Source: Planctomycetaceae bacterium (GTDB taxonomy: Bacteria > Planctomycetota > Planctomycetia > Pirellulales > Thermoguttaceae). From it: a DNA stretch of 14,821 nucleotides. The notes beneath the pieces were generated by a model. It ran no database searches and was not told the DNA's origin. It was given only the letters and a program-made list of their open reading frames with translations. The DNA lies in assembly GCA_031267635.1 (NCBI GenBank), contig JAIRYX010000361.1:1-14821 (forward strand), written 5' to 3'. The stretch's first letter is position 1. Each line of letters begins with the position of its first letter. Below, in pieces: positions 7,428 through 14,047 of the stretch. Made by a program: the position numbers and the translations under genes.

Positions 7428-7665
7428 ACTACCGTCAATCTTGCCGAAAAATATTACTATTTCAGCCCTTATTTATCAAGTTTCTCTTAGTAGCCAACAA
7501 AACCCTCAACACGCGTCCTTATTGTTTAGATCATGAATTTTTATCAAAACAATGGAACGAAAATAAGGGAATAAGGGCGCATATTGGTGGTACAATTCGG
7601 GCTACTAAGGGAATTTTATAAATAAGGGCGGCAATAATAAATTTTTCGGTAAAATTGACGGTAAC
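7428..7665. repeat. foldback/MITE-like element, full copy (family A, copy 2)
   Basis: A palindrome of about 240 bp. The left arm (7428-7494, with ACCGTCAATCTTGCCGAAAA, GCCCTTATTTAT and CTTAGTAGCC) matches the reverse complement of the right arm (7600-7665, with GGCTACTAAG, ATAAATAAGGGC and CCGTCAATTTTACCGAAAAA read backward). Inner arms continue the pairing: GCGTCCTTATTG (7513-7524) with GAATAAGGGCGC (7569-7580), and TTGTTTAGAT with ATCAAAACAA around a loop near 7535. It has no ORF. A shortened copy lies inverted at 1150-1320. It follows the dnaX stop by about 45 bases, so any readthrough RNA would form a long hairpin. Confidence 0.75.
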
Positions 7666-7752
7666 TACCCAGTGTGGATTTATTTGGTTTGGGAAAATGA
7701 CGCCATCGTTTTCTATTGCGTTTTTAAATATTGTCCCTCAAAAACGAAATAG
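7661..7752 (-). repeat. dispersed intergenic repeat (family B, copy 2) with hairpin
   Basis: On the minus strand this region reads AAAACGCAATAGAAAACGAT, then CAAACCAAATAAATCC and GGGTAGTTAC, matching 3143-3215. Its distal end forms a stem, CTATTGCGTTTTT (7713-7725) with AAAAACGAAATAG (7740-7752), around a TTGTCCCT-containing loop. A similar stem and loop with ATCATCCCT is at 13325-13382. It abuts the family A foldback element, so the two repeats are joined here. Confidence 0.6.
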
Positions 7753-7793
7753 TCAATAAATTTCATTCAAATTACCACGCCACCCGCTCTCTG

Positions 7794-9068
7794 CTAAAGT
7801 TTTTCAATCACAACGGCGACGGAGCGACCGGAGCGAGTGTGGTTGAGCGATAGGACTTTTGTTTTTTGACACGGTTGCGGCGAACCGTGTACGACGCGAA
7901 TCGGACAAGATGAATCAATGTTGTCGCAGTTGAGCGTCGGCGGAATAAGCCCTTTTTGTAAGCCAATCAGCGACGCAATCAGTTCTATCGTTCCCGAACC
8001 GCTGCCGGAGTCGCCGAAATTTCCTTTGGGCGAAGTGACCGGCACGTCGCCTAATTCGTCATGAATTGCTTCCGCCTCGACACGATCTTCCCAAATGCCG
8101 CCGAGTCCATCCGAATTAACGTGGCTGAGTTCTTCCGGTCTGCAATTCGCGTCGCGCATCGCTTGACGAATCGCGGCACGAATGGCGATTCCCGAAATCG
8201 CTTTTTGATAGACCGCCGGTTCAAATGTCGAAGCAAAACCGAGTATTCGGGCAAACAGCTTTGCACCGCGAGCGGTTGCCGTTTCGCGAGATTCGATAAT
8301 CAACACGGCGGCGCCTTCGCTCAACACCGTTCCATGACGGTTCGCGTCGTAAGGGCGCGGATGCGACGAGGCGTTTCCGTGTGCAGTCGAAACAAGATTA
8401 TGCGTTTTACTTCGTGCAAGGAACAACGGATTCATTCGATTTCCCGATCCGCCACAAATTATCGCGTCCGCCTGACCGCGTTCAATAGTGCGTGCGGCTT
8501 CGGAAACCGCCGCCAAGCCGGAACATCGCCGCAACGTTACCGTGTTGTTCGGTCCGCGCGCGTCGAAAGCAATCGCTATTTGCCCCGCCACAAGATTGGG
8601 AAGATATTTCAACATCCAAAGCGGAAAGATTTTCGGCAACGCTTCCGTTCCCCATCGTGAAAACTCAATTTTGTCGCCGACCTGACAAGCGCGGAACGCA
8701 TCAACTAATTCGTCTAATTCCAGTCCGATCAAATCCGAACCGAACACAACGCCGAGACGTTCCGGCGGCACAGACGGATTTTCGTTGTTGACCGTCAGTT
8801 CCGCATGTTCCAGCGCATGAATTGCCGCGATATAACCGAGCTGAATATCGCGGCTCATGTTTTTAATATTTTTTCGCGGCTTGATATAATCGCGGGCGCG
8901 GACGTCCGGCACAATGCCGCCCCAAAGCGGAGCGTGTCCCGACTCAAACGTTTTAATAACGCCGACTCCGCTCTGCCCTTCGCAAAGCGAATTCCAGTAC
9001 GTTTCGAGATCGTTTCCAATCGGGCTCAGTACGCCCATTCCTGTTATGACTATTTCTTTGTTAAGCAT
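7794..9068 (-). CDS. beta-ketoacyl-ACP synthase (KAS II-like) homologue lacking catalytic residues
   Basis: 424 residues, the normal length for a FabF-type thiolase-fold enzyme, with the usual start (V-I-T-G-M-G-V-L-S-P-I-G, 7-18) and R-P-Y-D-A-N-R-H-G (238-246) followed by E-G-A-A-V-L (251-256). The active site is unlike the family. Without gaps, the nucleophile loop 'V-T-T-A-C-A-T-G' aligns with V-T-L-R-R-C-S-G (177-184), so Arg181 stands where Cys should be, and the only Cys is one position later. The first His ('N-A-H-G-T') is N-S-D-G-L (Asp320); the second His ('G-H-L-x-G-A-A-G') is G-D-S-G-S-G-S-G (Asp353). Lys348 is kept. The C-terminal G-F-G-G-x-N loop is also lost. It may be a chain-length-factor-like partner of an active synthase encoded elsewhere. 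It lies 49 bases after an unknown gene on the same strand; no acyl carrier protein is nearby. Confidence 0.85.
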   Translation of the reverse strand: MLNKEIVITGMGVLSPIGNDLETYWNSLCEGQSGVGVIKTFESGHAPLWGGIVPDVRARDYIKPRKNIKNMSRDIQLGYIAAIHALEHAELTVNNENPSVPPERLGVVFGSDLIGLELDELVDAFRACQVGDKIEFSRWGTEALPKIFPLWMLKYLPNLVAGQIAIAFDARGPNNTVTLRRCSGLAAVSEAARTIERGQADAIICGGSGNRMNPLFLARSKTHNLVSTAHGNASSHPRPYDANRHGTVLSEGAAVLIIESRETATARGAKLFARILGFASTFEPAVYQKAISGIAIRAAIRQAMRDANCRPEELSHVNSDGLGGIWEDRVEAEAIHDELGDVPVTSPKGNFGDSGSGSGTIELIASLIGLQKGLIPPTLNCDNIDSSCPIRVVHGSPQPCQKTKVLSLNHTRSGRSVAVVIEKL

Positions 9069-9117
9069 CCGTTATATAAGGTAAAAGATAAAAATTTTTC
9101 CAATGAAATAACGTTTT

Positions 9118-9819
9118 TTATTGAACCTGACCTGTTTTGGCTTGAACGGCATAACGCCGTAATTCATCGGGTAAATCCGGCAATTGACAAAATCTATCAA
9201 TTGCATCTTCCAATTTTTGCCTGCTTTGTTTTTGAAATGTTCCGGTTGTATATAATGCAATACTCATGATCATGTGACCAATTCCATGCAATGCGGATTC
9301 GCGGCAAGTACCATTGGGAAGAAAGAGTATGTCAACGAGAACATCTAAAAACGCATCAATCAAAATTTTACGGTCATCATCCGTGTCATGGTTATGATTA
9401 AACCCACCAATGGAAACCGATAAGACGTCCCAAAACATATAACAAACCGCATCAAGGCAATTATTCATTTTTCCTTTTGTTACTACTCCCGTACATCTTT
9501 CCGCAAAACAATCACGATATAATATGCCGATACTTGCAATTGTGCTTTGACGCAATGTAACAGGAACATCGGAATCGTAAAGCCGGAAGAACGGTTCATA
9601 CCCTTCATGGCAAATAAATGTAATTCCAGCAGCAACCTGTTCGTTGGAAAAACGCTTGAGAACATTGCCTGACTCACTAAATGTTAACATCACATGACTA
9701 ATCATTTCTTTTGAAGAAAGAGCATGTAACTGAGCAACACTTTCATTCGACCAATCAAGTTCCGTTTCGCCAATAACCCGCTGATTGAAAATCCCATCAA
9801 TCCATCCCCTATGTTCCAT
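9118..9819 (-). CDS. helical protein of unknown function
   Basis: 233 residues that I cannot assign to a named family. It looks all-helical and soluble, with no signal peptide. The region C-R-E-S-A-L-H-G-I-G-H-M (172-183) followed by helices resembles the last repeat of small HEAT-like proteins; an N-H-N-H-D-T-D-D-D stretch (141-149) and several cysteines (70, 104, 109, 121, 126) are also notable. An AAGGA stretch about ten bases before the ATG at 9819 makes this start credible, one of the few ribosome binding sites in the window. It lies 115 bases after the membrane-protein gene and 49 before the ketoacyl synthase homologue, all on the minus strand, so it may belong to either transcript. Confidence 0.65.
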   Translation of the reverse strand: MEHRGWIDGIFNQRVIGETELDWSNESVAQLHALSSKEMISHVMLTFSESGNVLKRFSNEQVAAGITFICHEGYEPFFRLYDSDVPVTLRQSTIASIGILYRDCFAERCTGVVTKGKMNNCLDAVCYMFWDVLSVSIGGFNHNHDTDDDRKILIDAFLDVLVDILFLPNGTCRESALHGIGHMIMSIALYTTGTFQKQSRQKLEDAIDRFCQLPDLPDELRRYAVQAKTGQVQ

Positions 9820-9933
9820 TTTCGCCGTATCCTTTTCACTTGCTTACGCTACGTGCTCTATAAGTTGTTTGCTGATTTTTGGGATTTGTTTATTGTTGTA
9901 ATAACAGCGCAATAATTATGAACGCTATTCTTT

Positions 9934-10356
9934 TTACTTTGATTGTATCTCGTTGTTTTGTTGTTTGATTTGAGAGATTATCCATTCCGTCCCATTTTTA
10001 TTCCAGTTTTTACATAATACAATCAACGTGTATATGAACCAAATGGAAAAAACGACAGTAGAAATAAAAAATATTGCAAACCATTGCTCTTTGGTCAAAT
10101 AAAATTTATCTTTAAAATCTGCGGTAATGAGAGTCATAAGGCATGTTATGAAAAGCCCCAAAGGAGCAATCCAAGCATTTTGAGACAATATAGCATTTTG
10201 ATTTTCAATTAACACAAGCTTTAACTTGTCTTGCGTTGTCATTATCACTTCTTGTTCAAGATTAACATGTATGGTTACATTTTTTCCAAGTTCACTATTG
10301 ATACTTATTGATTTGCCGCGATTACTATGTTCTTTGCTACTTCGTTGTGGACACAT
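9934..10356 (-). CDS. small membrane protein with two TM segments
   Basis: 140 residues if the first ATG is used. Two hydrophobic helices are clear: A-W-I-A-P-L-G-L-F-I-T (about 61-79) and W-F-A-I-F-F-I-S-T-V-V-F (about 92-115), joined by a short loop F-K-D-K-F-Y-L-T-K-E. The C-terminal tail is polar and rich in Asn and Gln. Its start overlaps the end of the zinc-ribbon gene by 20 bases, which suggests coupled translation and a joint function. A later ATG at codon 39 (M-T-T-Q-D-K-L) is also possible and would place the helices near the N-terminus. The gene is AT-rich compared with the flanking GNAT and KAS genes. I do not recognise a named family. Confidence 0.65.
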   Translation of the reverse strand: MCPQRSSKEHSNRGKSISINSELGKNVTIHVNLEQEVIMTTQDKLKLVLIENQNAILSQNAWIAPLGLFITCLMTLITADFKDKFYLTKEQWFAIFFISTVVFSIWFIYTLIVLCKNWNKNGTEWIISQIKQQNNEIQSK

Positions 10357-10699
10357 CGCACTTTTCCTCTTGATTGTATTGGGATGGTAATAATCCTAAT
10401 ATACCTAAAGCGTGTTGACTGACAAAACCGCAATGATTACAAATGAGTCCTATCGTAGGTAATGCCGTAGCAGTGATTTGATAAGCAGAAAGCTGTTCTT
10501 GTAAGTTATTTAAAAAATAACCGTCTGCAATAGAAAAATCATTGTTATGACACATCGGACAACAAAATGTATCCGGCAATTCTTCAGTGATTTTTTCTAT
10601 AATTTTTCTCTTTTTTTCTTCATTTAACATTATTCTCATTATTGTTCTCGCTTCCTTAAATAGAAAAAATTTTCGGAAAAATGATTTACCAATTTTCAT
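10337..10699 (-). CDS. zinc-ribbon protein of unknown function
   Basis: 120 residues from the first ATG. Two Cys pairs, C-P-M-C (47-50) and C-N-H-C (87-90), are spaced as in a zinc ribbon. They are followed by G-F-V-S-Q-H-A-L-G-I-L-G-L-L. The first ATG overlaps the stop of the upstream GNAT gene as ATGA (10696-10699). However, ATGs at codons 21 and 24 follow a GGAAG stretch, and the first 20 residues are basic and uncharacteristic, so the true start may be 10639 or 10630. Its end overlaps the membrane-protein gene. A small zinc-ribbon protein translationally coupled to a two-TM protein suggests a two-part unit, with the ribbon perhaps sensing or binding at the membrane. That is inference; no named family was recognised. 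Confidence 0.65.
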   Translation of the reverse strand: MKIGKSFFRKFFLFKEARTIMRIMLNEEKKRKIIEKITEELPDTFCCPMCHNNDFSIADGYFLNNLQEQLSAYQITATALPTIGLICNHCGFVSQHALGILGLLPSQYNQEEKCDVSTTK

Positions 10700-11829
10700 T
10701 TTAATGATTTAATATAAACTCGATACGTCTTATAACGTTTTGCCCCGACCCGTTCAATGATTCGATTGATTTTCGTATTGTCTTCGTCTGTCCAACTTAA
10801 TTCGCCGGCTTTGAATTTTCGCGTGTTTTTGCCGTAATTCAGCGTTTCGAGAATGAGACGCTCCGCAACGCCGCGCTGACGGTAATCCGGCAAAACGCAC
10901 AGCACCATCATCCGCGCGGTTTCCACTTGTTTCAAACCGCGATAAAACCGCCACACTCCAACCGGCAATCCCCACCATGTCAAACGTCCGTTGAGCGGAC
11001 GGATCACTTCGTTCAAATCGGGCATTGTTATCGAAAAACCAATCGGTTCGCCGTCCTTTTCCGCAAGCAAAACCATATTTTCATCGCCGAACATGCTCAA
11101 CTGTTTGGCATAATAACGCACTTCCGCGCTCGTCAGTTCGACACATGCCCACCACCAATTTTTCCGCGCGTGGTCGTAAATTTTCATACACTGTTGCACA
11201 TCCTTTTCAAAATTGCGTCTTGAAAACGGACGCACCGTGATTCCCGTTTGACGCGATACAATACGGTCGAGAAACGGCTGCCATTTTTGCACGATGTCAT
11301 AAGGATCGTTGAACCACCAAGCGTAAAGGTCTTTATCTTTTTCAAATCCCCACGCTTCGATTCGTTGCGAATAATACGGCGGATTATGCGGCATCATCAG
11401 ACGCGGCGGAGAATCGAAACCGTCAATCAACGTACCACATTCGTAATTGGTCGAATACGTTACCGGTCCCATGATTGCGTTACGTCCTTTTTTGCGAACC
11501 CATATTGCCGCCTGTTCAAAGAGAGCGTCGGCAACTTCTTGATCGTCAACCGACTCGAACAATCCGAAATTGCCGACATTCGTCCTGTTTTGTTCGTTGT
11601 AACGCGGGTCGTCCGACGCAAGAATCCGTCCGACAACCTGACCGTCGCGGACTGCGAGAAATTTCGCCATATCTCCGTGTTTCAAAAACGGATGCTTTTT
11701 CGGATTGAGCGTGTTTTGAACATCAATTTTCAACGGCGGAACCCAATACGGATCGTCCCGATAAATCTGCCAAGGAAAATCAATAAATTGAGCAAACTCT
11801 TTTGAGGTGGTAACTTCTTTAACGATCAC
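10696..11829 (-). CDS. GNAT-fold N-acyltransferase-like protein (paralogue 1)
   Basis: 377 residues. The N-terminal half holds F-L-A-V-R-D-G-Q-V-V-G-R-I (57-69) and the block G-P-V-T-Y-S-T-N-Y-E-C-G (121-132) then L-I-D-G-F-D-S-P-P (134-142) and N-P-P-Y-Y (149-153). The C-terminal half is a GNAT-type domain: E-P-I-G-F-S-I (261-267) and a CoA-binding-like R-Q-R-G-V-A (317-322). This layout fits large GNAT-like proteins of the YghO type. Members of GNAT-like families act as N-acyl- or N-acetyltransferases, and a distant one is reported as a bacterial ceramide synthase; applying that here is speculation. It is a tandem paralogue of the next gene upstream (11937-13103), sharing the L-I-D-G-F-D-S and N-P-P-Y-Y blocks. 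Its TGA overlaps a possible ATG of the zinc-ribbon gene. Confidence 0.75.
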   Translation of the reverse strand: MIVKEVTTSKEFAQFIDFPWQIYRDDPYWVPPLKIDVQNTLNPKKHPFLKHGDMAKFLAVRDGQVVGRILASDDPRYNEQNRTNVGNFGLFESVDDQEVADALFEQAAIWVRKKGRNAIMGPVTYSTNYECGTLIDGFDSPPRLMMPHNPPYYSQRIEAWGFEKDKDLYAWWFNDPYDIVQKWQPFLDRIVSRQTGITVRPFSRRNFEKDVQQCMKIYDHARKNWWWACVELTSAEVRYYAKQLSMFGDENMVLLAEKDGEPIGFSITMPDLNEVIRPLNGRLTWWGLPVGVWRFYRGLKQVETARMMVLCVLPDYRQRGVAERLILETLNYGKNTRKFKAGELSWTDEDNTKINRIIERVGAKRYKTYRVYIKSLK

Positions 11830-11848
11830 GAGTCATACCTTTGATAAG

Positions 11849-11923
11849 AAGACTGGAGACGGAAGACTGGAGGGAGAATTGTCCGTATTTTTATTTTGAA
11901 TACATTCCTCCCGCCTCCAGTCT
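11849..11923. repeat. inverted repeat between the two GNAT-like genes
   Basis: AGACTGGAG occurs twice in direct order (11850-11858 and 11864-11872), and its reverse complement CTCCAGTCT lies at 11915-11923, inside the arm TTCCTCCCGCCTCCAGTCT (11905-11923). It forms an imperfect stem around an AT-rich loop. No T-run follows on the minus strand, so a classical terminator is not supported. It may attenuate transcription between the two paralogues or be a member of another dispersed repeat family. Confidence 0.5.
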
Positions 11924-11936
11924 GATTACCTTCCGC

Positions 11937-13103
11937 CTATTGCGGCATATTTTCTATCGCTTGCAGCGAATCTTGACCAATTTTCGGGTAATCGTAAATA
12001 CGGTAGGTTTTATTGCGGATCGCTCCTCCTTTTTCGAGACTTCCTCGCGAAAAACGGTTCGATTCCAAGACCCACGAAAACTCCGCTTCTTCAATTCCCC
12101 AATCCAACACTTTCGGCACCAGCGCGTCCATGAGCAACAACGGCAGTCCCAACAACTGATATTCCGGCAAGACGTTCGTGCTTACAACACGAATCCGTTT
12201 CATTTTCTCCTTGTGACGCAATAATTTTAGAAAACCAAACGGAAATAATCTGCCATCAATTTCTTTGATGCGCGGGTTGTAATCCGGCAACACAAACGCC
12301 GCGCCGACCATTTTGCCGTTAATTTCGACTGCCACCGCAAGTTCTGGAACAATCAAGTACTTGAGTCCCGACGCCATTTGTTTAAGTTCCGCGTCCGACA
12401 TCGGCACAAATCCCCACGTGTTAGTCAGCGACCGATTGTAAATATTTAAAAACAACTCCACATCGCGCATAAAATGCCGCTTATTAACCGGGCGAACTGT
12501 TGCGCCGGTTCGCTCCGCAATAACTTGTGAAATCGGCAGCAATTTTTCGCGGATTTTCGGAAGCATGTCGATTGCTCCCCAATATGAATATAAATCCTGC
12601 GATTTCCGAAAACCGTATTCTTCGACTAACCGCTCATAATACGGCGGATTGTAAGTCATCATAAAATAAGGAGTCGAGTCAAAACCATCAATGAGTAGTC
12701 CAAGCGTGTGATTCAAAGACGGATTGACCGGTCCTCGTACGATTTCCATTCCTTTTTGCTTGAGCCAATCAAACGCGGAGTCAAAAAGCGAATGGGAAAC
12801 TTCGGTGTTGTCAATGGATTCAAAGAAACCAAAAAACCCGATGTTTTCGTTGTAACGTTCTATATGGCCTCGGTTTACGATAGCGGCAATCCGTCCGATG
12901 ACTTCATTGTTTTTTACGGCAATAAACGTTTGACACTCATTTTTTTCGTAAAATGGGCAAGGTATGTAATTGACTAGAGCTTTTTGTTCGCTTCGGAACA
13001 GCGGAATCCAGTAAGGATCCTTTTTGTACAAAGTCCACGTAAACTCCAAAAATCGCTTTTTATCGCGCGAAGATTCAACTTGGATAATCTGTAGTTCGCT
13101 CAT
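11937..13103 (-). CDS. GNAT-fold N-acyltransferase-like protein (paralogue 2)
   Basis: 388 residues, colinear with the downstream paralogue at 10696-11829. Shared blocks are D-P-Y-W-I-P-L (29-35; D-P-Y-W-V-P-P in the other), F-G-F-F-E-S-I-D (91-98), G-P-V-N-P-S-L-N-H (124-132), L-I-D-G-F-D-S-T-P (137-145), N-P-P-Y-Y (152-156), G-F-R-K-S-Q-D-L-Y (164-172) and V-L-P-E-Y (311-315). The GNAT CoA-loop position reads Q-L-L-G-L-P (316-321) against R-Q-R-G-V-A in the paralogue, so the pyrophosphate-binding loop is weaker here and the two may differ in cofactor or substrate. There is no signal peptide or membrane segment. The 107-base gap to the downstream copy holds an inverted repeat. Confidence 0.75.
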   Translation of the reverse strand: MSELQIIQVESSRDKKRFLEFTWTLYKKDPYWIPLFRSEQKALVNYIPCPFYEKNECQTFIAVKNNEVIGRIAAIVNRGHIERYNENIGFFGFFESIDNTEVSHSLFDSAFDWLKQKGMEIVRGPVNPSLNHTLGLLIDGFDSTPYFMMTYNPPYYERLVEEYGFRKSQDLYSYWGAIDMLPKIREKLLPISQVIAERTGATVRPVNKRHFMRDVELFLNIYNRSLTNTWGFVPMSDAELKQMASGLKYLIVPELAVAVEINGKMVGAAFVLPDYNPRIKEIDGRLFPFGFLKLLRHKEKMKRIRVVSTNVLPEYQLLGLPLLLMDALVPKVLDWGIEEAEFSWVLESNRFSRGSLEKGGAIRNKTYRIYDYPKIGQDSLQAIENMPQ

Positions 13104-13324
13104 ATTTCAAAAGTTGAATTTTGTAATGTTATTAACACTATTGTTGCCATGATATTTATCAATTATCGGAAAAATGCAATCAAAGCATTATAACAGAGAT
13201 GCCGAGTATGGTCAAAGCGATGAAAGAAGATTATTTTCGTAAAGAAATTCTCACATAATAAAATTCACGGCAAAAACAGAAGCACTGAATCAATCGCACA
13301 AATAAATTACCGTGAATATTTAAA
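13104..13324. other. non-coding leader region of GNAT-like paralogue 2
   Basis: An AT-rich stretch between the start of the GNAT-like gene and the 13325-13382 hairpin. No reading frame of note or RNA gene was seen. It should carry the promoter for the minus-strand run of genes below, but I cannot place boxes reliably. Confidence 0.3.
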
Positions 13325-13435
13325 ATATTTTAATTGTTTCGTTTTTAATATCATCCCTTAAAAATGAAACAATTTAAAATATCACTACTACAGCTCATTG
13401 CAGATTTATTGAATTGGAGCGGCTGAATAGTTACG
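13325..13435. repeat. long AT-rich hairpin plus repeat-B-like end
   Basis: The arms ATATTTTAATTGTTTCGTTT (from 13325, reaching about 13348) and TTAAAAATGAAACAATTTAA (from 13358, reaching about 13382) form a stem of more than 20 pairs with few mismatches and a short loop with ATCATCCC. The stem-loop resembles the one at 7713-7752. The flank ends in GCGGCTGAATAGTTAC (13420-13435), close to the hairpin arm GCGACTGAATAGTTAC at 5150-5165. It is therefore read as a diverged member of the family B repeats. It lies just downstream of the lipoprotein gene and could also limit its transcript. Confidence 0.6.
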
Positions 13436-13462
13436 ATAGCTCATGCGTAACATGAGTTACCT

Positions 13463-13843
13463 TTATTTTTTTCCTTTCGCCTTTTCCACCGTAATCTCGC
13501 ACATGTTCTTTTGACCTTTTTTGACTTCAAACGTGTTGGGATTCGGAGTTGTGTCGGCGATGATTGGTTGTTCCTTGTCGTCCATTGCGCCAACTTTGAT
13601 TTCATAGACACCCGCAGGCAATCCCGTTTTACCGTTCAACCCGTTCAGACGAAAAGCGCCGTCCGATTGAATCGTACCGTAAAATTGGTACTGTTCTCCA
13701 GAGAAAACCACTTGACCTCTATCAAGCAATGTCCCGTCCGTAAATTTGACCGTGCCGTTGACCGGCAACAAGCCGTTACTACATCCGCAAACGGTTATCA
13801 AGAAACCGAAACAAATTGCAGAGAAAATTTTTGAGTTTGTCAT
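13463..13843 (-). CDS. planctomycete-type lipoprotein with regulatory-like beta domain
   Basis: 126 residues. The N-terminus is a lipoprotein signal: N-S-K, a hydrophobic run I-F-S-A-I-C-F-G-F-L-I-T, then V-C-G-C with Cys21 as the likely lipid-bearing residue. The mature part has the pattern V-N-G-T-V-K-F-T-D-G-T-L-L-D-R-G-Q-V-V-F, then G-A-F-R-L-N-G and G-L-P-A-G-V-Y-E-I-K-V. This is typical of the small 'carboxypeptidase regulatory-like' or transthyretin-like proteins common in planctomycetes, which often lie next to DUF1559 genes, as here. It is probably anchored at a membrane facing the periplasm, with unknown function. The tail is basic (K-A-K-G-K-K). About 200 bases, including a REP-like pair, separate it from the upstream DUF1559 gene. 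Confidence 0.85.
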   Translation of the reverse strand: MTNSKIFSAICFGFLITVCGCSNGLLPVNGTVKFTDGTLLDRGQVVFSGEQYQFYGTIQSDGAFRLNGLNGKTGLPAGVYEIKVGAMDDKEQPIIADTTPNPNTFEVKKGQKNMCEITVEKAKGKK

Positions 13844-13935
13844 AATGTTCTAAAATTTAAAAGGAAAGGGAAGAAAAACAAGTAACAATTTAGCCGGTTG
13901 ATTTTTTATACTCCACAAGGTGAGGAAAATGTATT

Positions 13936-14033
13936 TTGTAGGGGCGACGCTTGCCGTCGCCCGATTTTGGGAAATGTTCTCAATTTGTAAACGTATTTCC
14001 AATTCAGGGCAACCGCAAGGGTTGCCCCTACAA
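13936..14033. repeat. pair of convergent REP-like palindromes (BIME-like)
   Basis: The left unit TTGTAGGGGCGACG... (13936-13962) contains the perfect hairpin GGGCGACG-CTTGC-CGTCGCCC. The right unit (14008-14033) contains GGGCAACC-GCAAG-GGTTGCCC followed by CTACAA. The two units are inverted copies of one another, 45 bases apart, so together they form a larger cruciform. Short GTAGGGGC-type palindromes are widespread dispersed repeats in several bacterial phyla. The pair sits directly after the DUF1559 stop codon, a usual place for such units, where they may stabilise or end the upstream message. Confidence 0.75.
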
Positions 14034-14047
14034 TGTTACAATCTCAT

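Noticed and set aside
8061..8660. A 199-codon plus-strand frame
   Set aside because: Antisense shadow of the ketoacyl synthase homologue; low-complexity Arg-rich sequence with no motifs.
11248..11805. A 185-codon plus-strand frame
   Set aside because: Antisense shadow of the first GNAT-like gene, with no recognisable domain.
13438..13460. Small palindrome CTCATG-CGTAA-CATGAG after the lipoprotein gene, as a terminator
   Set aside because: Only six pairs and no T-run on the minus strand, so termination is not supported.
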